Assembly (NCBI GenBank): GCA_035553375.1
Contig: DATNCY010000165.1
Location: 1 to 18,678, forward strand
Direction of reading: 5' to 3'
From: JAJPHU01 sp035553375
GTDB taxonomy: Bacteria; Planctomycetota; Planctomycetia; Gemmatales; Gemmataceae
DNA: 18,678 nt
Shown here: positions 7,125-14,620 of the stretch, piece by piece
Numbering within the stretch: the first letter of the stretch is position 1
How the letters are laid out: every line of letters starts with the position of its first letter
Notes under the pieces: model-generated
What the model saw: the letters and a program-made list of their open reading frames with translations, nothing else
Databases searched by the model: none
What the model was told of the DNA's origin: nothing
Program-made: the position numbers and the translations under genes

Positions 7125-7464
7125 TGGATGGACAGTTACCTCAGCCGCGGCAAGCAGATCAAGCCAAGTAAGAGTGAATAACTCCTTTTAATGCGCTGCG
7201 AAATGACGCGACGGGACGTGCGGAACGCGGAGGGTCCGAAGACCCGTTCGCTATCGCCTCCACCGCACACGTTCATCCTGGAGCAAGGGCAGCGCTCCAA
7301 GGAAGGAGGCCGACAGGCGGCCATGATCGGATTTGCGGGCGTTTGCCGGTCGAGGCCGGAGCCTGCTTTGGCATGCTTGTGGTCGGACGGCAGGATGCTC
7401 CGTTGTCACAAAACGAGCACGATGGCGACGTTTGTGTCAGCAAAGGGGTGCAAACCTGCCAAAA

Positions 7465-7497
7465 AGTGACTGCAAAGTGACAGTAGACTGACAGCAC
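7465..7497 (+). repeat. Three contiguous 11-bp imperfect direct repeats
   Basis: The units are AGTGACTGCAA, AGTGACAGTAG and ACTGACAGCAC, placed head to tail without gaps. TGAC at positions 3-6, G at 8 and A at 10 are shared by all three. A period of 11 bp puts the units on the same face of the helix, as expected for a protein-binding array (operator, iteron or recombinase arm sites). The binding protein is unknown. Confidence 0.5.
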
Positions 7498-7550
7498 GCA
7501 AGTAGTGGCACATGAGGATGTTGCGGCAAATCCCTACTCGGAAGCAAAGA

Positions 7551-7581
7551 AAAGGCGTCGCAGTCGCCGCTTTGGTTTTTT
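7551..7581 (+). terminator. Weak Rho-independent terminator candidate
   Basis: AAAGGCG (7551-7557) pairs with CGCC (7565-7568) and, after a two-base bulge, TTT (7571-7573), with a 7-nt loop; six T residues follow at 7576-7581. The stem is short and bulged, and no gene clearly ends upstream, so this is tentative. Confidence 0.3.
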
Positions 7582-7739
7582 CCTCAGACGAATGGCCATA
7601 ACATAATATTTCTATTGCGCTTAAGGCATCGATTATTCGCTTGTTGCCTCCGTGTCGTGTTGACCCAAAGTCCGTTTACCCTGACAAACTGTGCCACTTA
7701 CCTTTTTTTGGGTAGCCGGTCGTGCGTCGTTGGGCGCGT

Positions 7740-7773
7740 CAACTCGGTGTCTCGACTTGGAGACGCCGAGTTG
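7740..7773. repeat. 14-bp hairpin (one G-U pair), 6-nt loop
   Basis: CAACTCGGTGTCTC (7740-7753) pairs with GAGACGCCGAGTTG (7760-7773); the only non-Watson-Crick pair is T7748-G7765. No T-run follows. Together with the hairpin at 7917-7948 it lies in the gene-free region upstream of the intron; both right or left arms contain a GACGCCG core. Confidence 0.65.
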
Positions 7774-7916
7774 GAGAGTTTTCGCCGCAACGGGCGCTAG
7801 GCGAGGGCGGAAAGAGGCGTTGTTGGAGTAAGGATGGCCGCTCTCGTGGGCACAGAGTTGAGGCGGAGATGGCGAGCCGAGGAGGGCAAAAAATCGCGGT
7901 AGCAGCGTGGAAACGA

Positions 7917-7948
7917 GCGACGCCGGGAGGGATTCCTCTCGGCGTCGC
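7917..7948. repeat. 14-bp hairpin (one G-U pair), GATT loop
   Basis: GCGACGCCGGGAGG (7917-7930) pairs with CCTCTCGGCGTCGC (7935-7948), with G7926-T7939 as the only wobble. It ends 67 bases before the intron 5' end. Group II introns of class C insert just after terminator hairpins, but the distance here is too long for that mode. Confidence 0.7.
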
Positions 7949-7999
7949 ATGTCAACTATTGGGTTGGAAGATCCGCTGCCGATGGTCAGGCTCCCCACA

Positions 8000-8015
8000 T
8001 GAGACGCTCCTCGAA
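8000..8015 (+). other. 5' exon / intron target sequence
   Basis: TGAGACGCTCCTCGAA immediately precedes the intron. Its last six bases are the proposed IBS1. A copy differing at one base, TGAGACGCTCGTCGAA, occurs at 10131-10146. Confidence 0.6.
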
Positions 8016-8516
8016 GTGCGCCGTGCAAAGGCGCTGAGAGCTTGCGGGTGTAAGTCCCGCCCGGCAACTGGGTCGCTCCGGCCGGTAGCAATCGGAGCGG
8101 CAGTGGAGGTAACGAAACTGCCGAAGCCTTCGGTGCAAGGGGTCGCCTCGGGCGACCTTGCGAACAGGCAGGCCGTAACGTGCGTGAACGCTGAGCAGGC
8201 CTCGAAATTGTCAATGCGGGAGCCGAGCCGGCTTTGAGCGGCGAAGGCTGACATCGCAGGAGGAACCGAGCGATCATCCCCTCTTGCGGTCCCGCCGGGG
8301 TAGTGGCGACGGCATGTCTGGACAGTTCTCAGTCGCAACACGGGAAGCCCCCCTGGTGGCAACGCGCGTTGTCAAACCGGAAGCCCGCGAGGGACAGGCC
8401 GGGCCAGACGGGGTGGCGGAGGGGTCCGTAGTACCGCGGAAGTCGGGTAACGCCGATGGAGGGAAGGGACCCTGGTTGAAGGCAGCGCAACACGTAGTGC
8501 GGGATAGGAGATTGGC

Positions 8517-9848
8517 GTGAGCCTACGAACTCCAACAAGCGTCCAGAAACTACAGACGGCGCTACACGGGAAAGCGAAGGAAACGCCCGGCTACCGTTTC
8601 TACGCACTGTACGACAAGGTGTACCGAGCGGATGTCCTGAGTTGCGCCTTCACGCGCTGTCGTGCCAACGGCGGTGTCGCAGGCGTCGATGGACAGACGT
8701 TCGAGGACATCGAAGCGTATGGACGAGAGCGTTGGCTGAGCGAACTGGCGGACCAGTTGAGAAACAAGACGTACTGTTCGCAGGCGGTCCGGCGGGTATG
8801 GTTGCCCAAACCGGACGGCAAGCAGAGGCCGTTGGGTATCCCTACGGTTCAAGATCGTGTCGTGCAAATGGCGGTCATGTTGGTTCTCGAACCCATTTTC
8901 GAGGCCGACCTGACGCCGGAGCAATATGCCTACCGACCAGGCCGCAGCGCTCACGAGGCCGTCGAGCAGGTACGGGAATGGTTGCGGACGGGGCATACGC
9001 AGGTGGTCGATGCCGACCTGAGCGGTTATTTCGATAGCATCCCCCACGCGGAGTTGATGAGATCGGTCGCTCGCCGCGTAAGCGACGGGGCGATGCTAGC
9101 TCTCATCAAACAGTGGTTGGTAACTCCCGTCGAGGAGACCGACACCCGCGGCAAGGTGCGGCGAACGAACCGCAACCAGGACGAGCGACGAGGGACGCCG
9201 CAAGGCGCGCCGATCTCGCCGTTATTGAGCAACCTGTATATGCGTCGGTTCCTTCTGGGGTGGAAGGTGCTCGGACACGAGAGGCGTCTAAATGCTCACA
9301 TCGTGAACTACGCCGATGACTTCGTGATCTGCTGTCGTGGCAACGCCGAAGCGGCGTTGACCGCGATGCAGGCCATGATGAAGCAGCTCAAACTTACGGT
9401 GAACGAGGCCAAGACGCACATCTGTCGCCTGCCAGAAGAGACGTTCGATTTTCTCGGCTTTACGTTTGGCCGGTATCACTCACCCCGCACGGGTCGAGCC
9501 AGTATGCAATACTGGCCGTCACGTAAGCGGATCACCCGTCTTTGTGACGTGGTGAGTGAGAAGACCAGCCGACGTTGGTTATTCCTGGAGGTTGCCGAGC
9601 GGATCGCCACGCTGAACCGCATGTTGGTTGGCTGGCGGAACTATTTCGCTCAGGGAGTCTTCTGGAAAGCCTTCCGCATCGTGGATCGCCACGTGTGGTT
9701 AAGGCTGCGTCGGTGGCTTTGTCGCAAGCACAAAGTACGGGGGACAGGAGGAGACACGTATCCCCTGGATCACCTGTACGGCGTACTTGGGGTCGTGAGC
9801 TTGGAGCGCACGGTTCGACGACAAGGTCTTCCGAGGGCGAAGCCGTGA
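8517..9848 (+). CDS. ltrA: Group II intron reverse transcriptase/maturase
   Basis: A 443-residue intron-encoded protein that assists splicing and copies the intron at its target. The start is GTG 8517 with AGGAG at 8506-8510. Reverse transcriptase motifs are in order: GVAGVDGQTF (53-62, RT1), PKPDGKQRPLGIPT (97-110), QYAYRPGRSAHEA (136-148), DADLSGYFDSI (165-175, first catalytic Asp at D167), GTPQGAPISPLLSNLYM (226-242), NYADDFVICC (264-273, YADD at 265-268), and LGFTF. The X/maturase domain follows (FLEVAERIATLNRMLVGWRNYF near 356-378). The protein ends soon after a basic segment at 397-407, with no HNH endonuclease cysteines or histidines, so it is an En-minus type that would use replication forks or existing nicks for priming (known for such classes). 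No frameshift or missing catalytic residue; the element may be active. Confidence 0.95.
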   Translation: MSLRTPTSVQKLQTALHGKAKETPGYRFYALYDKVYRADVLSCAFTRCRANGGVAGVDGQTFEDIEAYGRERWLSELADQLRNKTYCSQAVRRVWLPKPDGKQRPLGIPTVQDRVVQMAVMLVLEPIFEADLTPEQYAYRPGRSAHEAVEQVREWLRTGHTQVVDADLSGYFDSIPHAELMRSVARRVSDGAMLALIKQWLVTPVEETDTRGKVRRTNRNQDERRGTPQGAPISPLLSNLYMRRFLLGWKVLGHERRLNAHIVNYADDFVICCRGNAEAALTAMQAMMKQLKLTVNEAKTHICRLPEETFDFLGFTFGRYHSPRTGRASMQYWPSRKRITRLCDVVSEKTSRRWLFLEVAERIATLNRMLVGWRNYFAQGVFWKAFRIVDRHVWLRLRRWLCRKHKVRGTGGDTYPLDHLYGVLGVVSLERTVRRQGLPRAKP

Positions 9849-9860
9849 TGCCTTCTCCGA

Positions 9861-9893
9861 GAGCCGGATGCGGGCAATCCGCTTGTCCGGTTC
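9861..9893 (+). ncRNA. Group II intron domain V
   Basis: A 33-nt hairpin starting GAGCCGGA and ending TCCGGTTC. The lower stem pairs 9861-9868 with 9886-9893, including the G9863-T9891 wobble; the catalytic triad AGC is at 9862-9864. T9883-G9885 form the bulge opposite T9869, and 9870-9873 pair with 9879-9882 below a short GCAAT loop. The usual length is 34 nt, so one base is missing in or near the loop. It starts 12 bases after the maturase stop. Confidence 0.88.
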
Positions 9894-9896
9894 GAT

Positions 9897-10003
9897 GAGC
9901 GGGAGGTGGAAACGGGGCAGGGTGCTGCTCGTGAGGCACCGGCGGACGAAAGGGCCGGACAACCGATTGGCAGCACCTAAACTACCGCGCCACCTCTCGA
10001 CTC
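9897..10003 (+). ncRNA. Group II intron domain VI with branch-point A and large terminal insertion
   Basis: GAGCGGGAGGTGG (9897-9909) pairs with CCACCTCTCGACTC (9990-10003): thirteen base pairs (one G-U), with the single unpaired base A10000, which is the expected lariat branch point, three pairs above the helix base. The helix is closed by an 80-nt insert (9910-9989) instead of a short loop. The insert folds on its own: GGTGCTGC (9921-9928) pairs with GCAGCACC (9970-9977), and inside it CCGGC (9939-9943) pairs with GCCGG (9954-9958). Confidence 0.82.
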
Positions 10004-10006
10004 TAC

Positions 10007-10410
10007 CTGCTCCCCAAATGTCTCTAGAGAGTTGCACGCTCTCTTATTCAGCAATGACTTGTGATTATTGACTTTACGGCGATTCGGTCGCCTGCGTCAA
10101 AAAAAGTTCGCGTCTTGCTCGGCATGCGTGTGAGACGCTCGTCGAATACGCGCGCTCGCGCGCTGCGTTAACCCGTGTGGTGCTTTCCGCACACCAAAAC
10201 TTTTCGGACATCCAGTTAACAACCCCGCGCGTATCCGCTATTCCTCCGCCGTCGCCAATCACCCCCAGGGGCACAGCCCCGACGGTCTCCACGCTGCATG
10301 CGCAATCGGCCGATCGACCCCTCCAACCCGACTATTCCCATCTGCCACGCCGCCGCGAACGCAACGCAAACGCTCCCGCCTCTTCCCCAAACCATTGACG
10401 TGGTGGGAAA
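10007..10410. other. Gene-free stretch downstream of the intron
   Basis: About 400 bases with no convincing gene. It contains a 6-bp hairpin at 10026-10044 (AGAGAG/CTCTCT, 7-nt loop), a 5-bp hairpin at 10078-10092 (GGCGA/TCGCC), the second copy of the intron target at 10131-10146, and a run of alternating CG at 10148-10165. The last part, before the transposase remnant, is C-rich. Confidence 0.45.
10131..10146 (+). repeat. Second copy of the intron 5' exon sequence
   Basis: TGAGACGCTCGTCGAA matches the 16 bases before the intron at 15 of 16 positions and lies 124 bases past the intron's last base. It is followed by TACGC and not by an intron, so it may be an unoccupied target-like site or a remnant of the same repeat family. 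Confidence 0.55.
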
Positions 10411-10959
10411 ATGTTGTCTTCTCCCGGCACGACAAGGAATGGCCCCACCGTGAAAACGCTCTTCCCTTCTTTCTTCCTGATGCTGGCCAACGCCACTGAC
10501 CGCGAACTCGCTCGGCAGGTCCAGTACCTCAAAACCGAGAACCGCATCCTCCGCGACAAACTGCCCAAACGTCTTACCGTCACGGTTCAGGAACGCCAGC
10601 GTCTGCTCAAGTTCGGCAAACCACTGGGCAAGGCTCTTCGCGATCTGATTATCATTGTCTCTCCGCGCACCTTCGCTCGCTGGCTCAACGGAGAATCGGC
10701 AACCGCCAAGAGCGGCAAGGACAACAAGTCCGTCAGGGCGGGACGTCCGAAAACGCCCGAGGACATCCGCCAATGGATATTGCGGCTGGCATGCGAGAAT
10801 GCTTGGGGATACACGCGTGTCCTCGGCGAATTGAAGAAACTGGGCGTCGGCAACATCAAGATGTATTCCCCGCCCGAGGAATCCAACGAGCTGCTGGTCC
10901 TCTTCCTCGAGCATTTCCTGAAAGGCGATCGGACGGCTGCACCGAAAGCGAAGCGGTGA
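10411..10959 (+). pseudogene. Internally deleted integrase/transposase
   Basis: The frame is open from 10411; ATG 10480 (MLANATDRELARQVQYL) is the likely family start and GTG 10450 is an alternative. From it, residues 1-120 resemble the N-terminal half of a planctomycete-type integrase-core transposase: a coiled helix (ELARQVQYLKTENRILRDKL), a segment ITV-type ERQRLLKFGKPLG, the TFARWL helix-turn-helix region and the WGYTRVLGELKKLG motif that normally leads into the DDE integrase core. Here the sequence passes after GVGNIK directly to a short tail (SPPEESNELL, then FLEHFLKGDRT), so the roughly 180-residue catalytic core with the DDE residues is missing. The product may still bind DNA, but cannot transpose. 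No terminal inverted repeats were found. Confidence 0.6.
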
Positions 10960-11055
10960 ACCGGCGCGGCTCGTTGCCCCGGCTGCCCTTACCGTACTCC
11001 CTTGTGACTTGGTGCCGCAGGGAGGGGCAGGGGCTAACCGGGGCTGGAACCGTCG

Positions 11056-14000
11056 TTAAACGAGTTGGAAGCCCAGCTCGTGCTCGGTCGGGTCGCCATC
11101 CGCCATCCAGTAGAAATCGTAGGTCCCGGCCGAAAGGCCCTTGGTGTTCAGGTTGAAGATGTACCCATTGAGAGCGGCATCGTACCGGAACAGGTTATCC
11201 GGGTCGGCATTTCCAGCATCCTGGAGCGCCACCTGCGTCTGTGTCCCGTCCGCGTTGACCCGGTCCAGCCGGATCGCGGTCAGGGCGATTGAAGACGACG
11301 ACAGGTTGTTCCCGTTGGCGTCGAGCAGCTGGAGCTTGATCGGGATCGTCCGCCCTGCATGGAGCGCCTTGTTCAGATCGGTCAGGGTTTGCGCCTCCAG
11401 GGCAATCGTGATCGTCGCAGTAGCCGAGGCGGATTCGTAGTTGCCGTTGCCGGCAAACGAGGCTGTGACCGTGTAGTATCCCGATTCGGTCGGCGCGGTG
11501 CTACTCGTCACAATGTTCCCGTTATTGTCGGTGTAGGCATAGATGAACGTCGGGCTGCCCAGGTTTTCCCCATTGACGCCGGCGACCGAGCCGGTGGCCG
11601 GATGCGGCTGCCCGTCGTAGGTGAAGGTGCCGCCGGTGACCGTGACTGTCGGGGTGGCCTGGGTAATGACGATCGGAGTCAAGAAGCTCTGAGCGGTGTA
11701 GTTGTCGTCTCCTGCGAAGGAGACCGTAGCGGTGTACGAGCCGGCGTTTACCGGCGCAGCCACAACAGTTCCGGAAGCGTCCGTGTAAACCACCGTGCTG
11801 CTCAGCACCGTCCCGCCGACTCCCAGCACCGACCCGGTCGTGCCATGCGCAGTGCCGGAGTAGGTCGCCGCTGGCACGGCAACGATTGATCCGGTCGGAG
11901 TATACTTGGCGACGTTGAAGGATCGCTCGACGGACGGAGCGGGGTTGTAGTTCCCATCCCCGGCTTGACTGGCGGTAACGATGACGGTTCCCGCTCCGGT
12001 GATCTTAAGGGTGACTCCGTCGGTGCCCAGGCTCGCCGGACCGGTGACGCTGAAGGTGACCGGGTTGCCAGAACCCCCGCCGGTGCCCGATAGGGTGATA
12101 GGCCCGTCCCCATACGTCTTATCGGCAAGCCCCTCGAAGTCGATCGTCTGATCCGCCTTGTTGACGGTCAGGGCAGTCTCGGCTGAGGTGTTCACTCCGC
12201 CGTGGCCGTCGTCCACCGTCAGGCGAACCGTGTAGGATCCTGCCGTGGTGACGCCGAGAGCCTGCAAGTCGGCCCAGGTCAGCGTCTGGGTGGCGGCATT
12301 GGTCGACGGCAGGGGCTGACCGTTGACCGTCCAGGTGTAGGTGAGGGGGTCGCTGTCTGGGTCGGTGCTGGCCGACCCGTCGAGCGTCAGGCCGGAGCCG
12401 TAGGTCGTGGTGTACGGCCCGCCGGGGTTCGCGGTCGGGGCGGCGTTGGCTGGTACTTGGTCGTTGTAGCTGGCCTGAATATCCGCAGAGGACAGGGCCT
12501 GGTTGTACATCTTCAATTCGTCTATCGCCATGGCCGAGAAGTCATTCGCGAAGGACGCCTGCCGATACGCGCCGATCTGCACAGGCTCCGTGCTCGTGTA
12601 CAGCGAGGACGGGAAGCTCCCACTGTTGAGAACGAGAGTCCCGTCACTGAGTTGGCCATTGATGTACAGGTCCAGTCGGCCCGTCGGTCCGTCGTAAACC
12701 ACCGCGACATCGGCAAAACTCCCGACCGGGACCGCAGTCGCCGAGTGACGGATGGCTGCCGAACCATCCGTACCGTCGCCGAACGCCTCTGTGTAGAGCC
12801 GGCCATCCGAGGTGACGCCGAAGGAATATGCCCGATTGCCGCTGAGCTGGGAGTCCTTATTGATGATCGTCGAGGCATATCCTGAGGGGGGAAGCTTGTC
12901 CACTCGAATCCAACCTTCGATCGTGAACGAGTTGGCGAACCGAAGGTCCGGGGAGTCGGGAACGAGCAGGTAATCGTCCACGCCGTCAAACTGGAACCCG
13001 TCGTTAACAACCGCTGGGGTGTACCCAACACCGTTGTTCAGGGTGGCATCGTGTCCATGCCCGCTGGCGTCCTGACCGGTATCGTCGCCGGTCCACCAGG
13101 CGACGAGGCCGGGGGTGACGGCCGTCTGGTTAATCAACACAGAAACCCCAGGCTGCGGATTGTTCATCGATGTGGCGACGATGTCGGGGCGACCATCCCC
13201 GTTCACATCGGCGGCCCGCAGGTCGTACCCCGAGCCTCCTGGGACGGCATACGATTCCGGCGAAGCCAGGTTGCCCTGTCCGTCGCCCCGCAGCAGGGCG
13301 ACTACCTGGCCCGTGTAGTTGCCGACGGCCAGGTCGAGATGACCATCCCCGTCGAAGTCAGCGGCGTCCATCGTGCCGCCAGCGTCACCTATGGGGAGAG
13401 CCTGATGGGCCGGGGAGGCCTGGGCGAAATTGCCTCCCCCGGTCGCCTGGAACACGTACACCTTGTCGCCCGCACTAACCGCTAAGTCCGGCTGCCCATT
13501 CTCGTCGAAATCGCCCGCGACCATGCCCAGGGGCACGTTTCCTGGGTCGATCCCGAGTGACAGAACCTGGCCGGCGGTAAACGAACCGCTCCCGTTGCCG
13601 AAGTAAAGTTTCACTTGGTTGGAGCCGCCCTCGACGGGAACCGCGAGATCGGTATGGCCGTCGCCGTTGAGATCGGCGGCCACCAGTTGCCCGATCTCCT
13701 GGTTGGGCTGGGCGACGGAGAGGTTCGTGGCGGACGAGAAGTGCCCGGTGCCGTCGCCGAAGTGGAGGGCGAGGTTCCCCGAGTCGCGGGTGTAGATGGC
13801 CAAGTCGGCGTTGTGGTCCTCGTTGAAATCCGCGACGACCACCTGCAAATCGCTGCCACCGGTCGCGAAAACAATGGGCGCCGCAAATCCCCCTGCCCCA
13901 TTTCCCAGGTTGATCGATACCTTGTTTCCGAAGCTGTTGCCGTTGCTCTCGCCGGCCGTCAGGACGAGGTCCGGGTGACCATCGTTGTTGAAGTCTCCTG

Positions 14001-14418
14001 TCGCGAGCGACCCGCCGCCGGACCCGGTGCCAGCGTCGAACGTCTGCGGTGCGCCGAACATGCCACCGCCAATGCCGGGGAACACTGCGATTTGGGCCGG
14101 GTCGTTGGGGTAAGCGTTTCCGTTGGTGAATCCGGCCGCGACATCCGGCTTGCCGTCGCCGGTAAAGTCCGCGACCACGATGCCCGGGACCAGGGTAGCT
14201 CCCTGTGGGAGAAGCGAGAGGAGGGTGGCGGGGCTAAAGGCCGTGGCCGATAGAAGGGTGCGGTCCTCCAGCGTCTCCACCGCGAGACGTGCGCGGGCGG
14301 GTTGCGTCCGAGCCTTGGCGGCCGGCTTCCGGCGAAACGGGCGTCGCCGACTTGCTAGGTGCTGTTGTGGTTCAAAAAACCGCGTTATCGCTGCCAGGAG
14401 AGCGTCGAAGAATGACAT
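11056..14418 (-). CDS. Secreted FG-GAP / LamG / Ig-like / PxKF multidomain protein
   Basis: A 1120-residue protein. ATG 14418 is preferred to the adjacent GTG 14421 because GAGGT then has a six-base spacer. Residues 1-58 hold a basic stretch and LEDRTLLS (50-57), the LEPR-XLL-like N-terminal motif of planctomycete exported proteins. Seven FG-GAP/VCBS repeats (about 80-430) carry the calcium-binding pattern D-x-N/D-x-D-G (DFTGDGKPD, DFNNDGHPD, DFNEDHNAD, DLNGDGHTD, DFDENGQPD, DFDGDGHLD, DVNGDGRPD) and should form one seven-bladed propeller. A LamG/concanavalin-like domain follows (437-655), then a PKD-like domain (660-752), three MBG/YDG-type Ig repeats (about 757-1007) and a C-terminal PxKF-type domain (1015-1120). 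It is likely cell-surface and involved in adhesion or glycan binding. No enzyme motif is visible. Confidence 0.88.
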   Translation of the reverse strand: MSFFDALLAAITRFFEPQQHLASRRRPFRRKPAAKARTQPARARLAVETLEDRTLLSATAFSPATLLSLLPQGATLVPGIVVADFTGDGKPDVAAGFTNGNAYPNDPAQIAVFPGIGGGMFGAPQTFDAGTGSGGGSLATGDFNNDGHPDLVLTAGESNGNSFGNKVSINLGNGAGGFAAPIVFATGGSDLQVVVADFNEDHNADLAIYTRDSGNLALHFGDGTGHFSSATNLSVAQPNQEIGQLVAADLNGDGHTDLAVPVEGGSNQVKLYFGNGSGSFTAGQVLSLGIDPGNVPLGMVAGDFDENGQPDLAVSAGDKVYVFQATGGGNFAQASPAHQALPIGDAGGTMDAADFDGDGHLDLAVGNYTGQVVALLRGDGQGNLASPESYAVPGGSGYDLRAADVNGDGRPDIVATSMNNPQPGVSVLINQTAVTPGLVAWWTGDDTGQDASGHGHDATLNNGVGYTPAVVNDGFQFDGVDDYLLVPDSPDLRFANSFTIEGWIRVDKLPPSGYASTIINKDSQLSGNRAYSFGVTSDGRLYTEAFGDGTDGSAAIRHSATAVPVGSFADVAVVYDGPTGRLDLYINGQLSDGTLVLNSGSFPSSLYTSTEPVQIGAYRQASFANDFSAMAIDELKMYNQALSSADIQASYNDQVPANAAPTANPGGPYTTTYGSGLTLDGSASTDPDSDPLTYTWTVNGQPLPSTNAATQTLTWADLQALGVTTAGSYTVRLTVDDGHGGVNTSAETALTVNKADQTIDFEGLADKTYGDGPITLSGTGGGSGNPVTFSVTGPASLGTDGVTLKITGAGTVIVTASQAGDGNYNPAPSVERSFNVAKYTPTGSIVAVPAATYSGTAHGTTGSVLGVGGTVLSSTVVYTDASGTVVAAPVNAGSYTATVSFAGDDNYTAQSFLTPIVITQATPTVTVTGGTFTYDGQPHPATGSVAGVNGENLGSPTFIYAYTDNNGNIVTSSTAPTESGYYTVTASFAGNGNYESASATATITIALEAQTLTDLNKALHAGRTIPIKLQLLDANGNNLSSSSIALTAIRLDRVNADGTQTQVALQDAGNADPDNLFRYDAALNGYIFNLNTKGLSAGTYDFYWMADGDPTEHELGFQLV

Positions 14419-14620
14419 CACGTTACCTCAAGTTGTGGTGAAACGAATTTTTATCCGAATGTTTTTGTCCCGCGCCTCGCATCATCTCAACCCTTTCCGT
14501 GTCAGCCAGGCGACACCGTTAAGAGCCTTCGAGCAGCCGGTCCAGGCGCGCAGAACAAGACACGATTTGGCGGCGAGCGCGGGAAAAAAATGAAAAAGTT
14601 TGAAAAGTGGTGCGAGAAGA
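14419..14620 (-). promoter_or_regulatory. Leader region of the FG-GAP gene
   Basis: This 202-bp gap separates the kinase stop from the FG-GAP start on the same strand. On the minus strand it begins with a T-rich stretch (T-runs at about 14583-14608) with no convincing preceding hairpin, and ends with an A-rich leader and GAGGT. No -35/-10 pair stands out. It presumably contains a promoter because the kinase and FG-GAP genes are not close-packed. Confidence 0.3.

Larger units (their letters stand above)
7125..8015. other. Gene-free stretch before the group II intron
   Basis: About 890 bases. Open frames here (for example 7191-7469 plus) have no recognisable family and poor codon use. What it does hold is an 11-bp triplet repeat, a weak terminator candidate, an AT-richer stretch around 7596-7640, and two 14-bp hairpins, each listed separately. 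The last bases are the 5' exon of the intron. Confidence 0.5.
8016..10006 (+). mobile_element. Complete group II intron, 1991 bp
   Basis: The 5' end is the conserved GTGCGCC at 8016. The first stem pairs GCGCC (8018-8022) with GGCGC (8030-8034 region), and the following GCGGG-TGTAAGT-CCCGC hairpin is typical of domain I. Several further strong hairpins fill the 500 bases before the maturase gene, which lies in domain IV. Domain V is at 9861-9893 and domain VI at 9897-10003 with bulged A10000; seven bases counting that A lead to the 3' end CTCTAC at 10006, ending in AC as group II introns do. IBS1 would be CTCGAA (8010-8015), which pairs with TTTGAG (8233-8238, one G-U pair) as a plausible EBS1. 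EBS2 was not found. The exons joined by removal do not form a recognisable gene. Confidence 0.9.

Noticed and set aside
7191..7469. 92-codon plus-strand frame in the gene-free region
   Set aside because: No family signature, poor composition, no clear ribosome binding site.
7500..7550. Possible tRNA 3' end or att site (AAATCCC before a T-run)
   Set aside because: The preceding bases lack the T-stem and acceptor pairing and no cloverleaf can be drawn upstream.
7917..8016. Class C intron insertion behind a terminator hairpin
   Set aside because: The hairpin ends 67 bases before the intron 5' end, whereas class C introns insert within a few bases of the stem.
7633..8277. 214-codon minus-strand open frame
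   Set aside because: It runs antisense through the hairpin region and the structured 5' part of the intron; its composition (Arg, Pro, Ser, Leu) is that of a GC-rich shadow.
12202..12885. 227-codon plus-strand open frame inside the FG-GAP gene
   Set aside because: Antisense to the LamG and PKD coding region; valine/arginine-rich with no motif.
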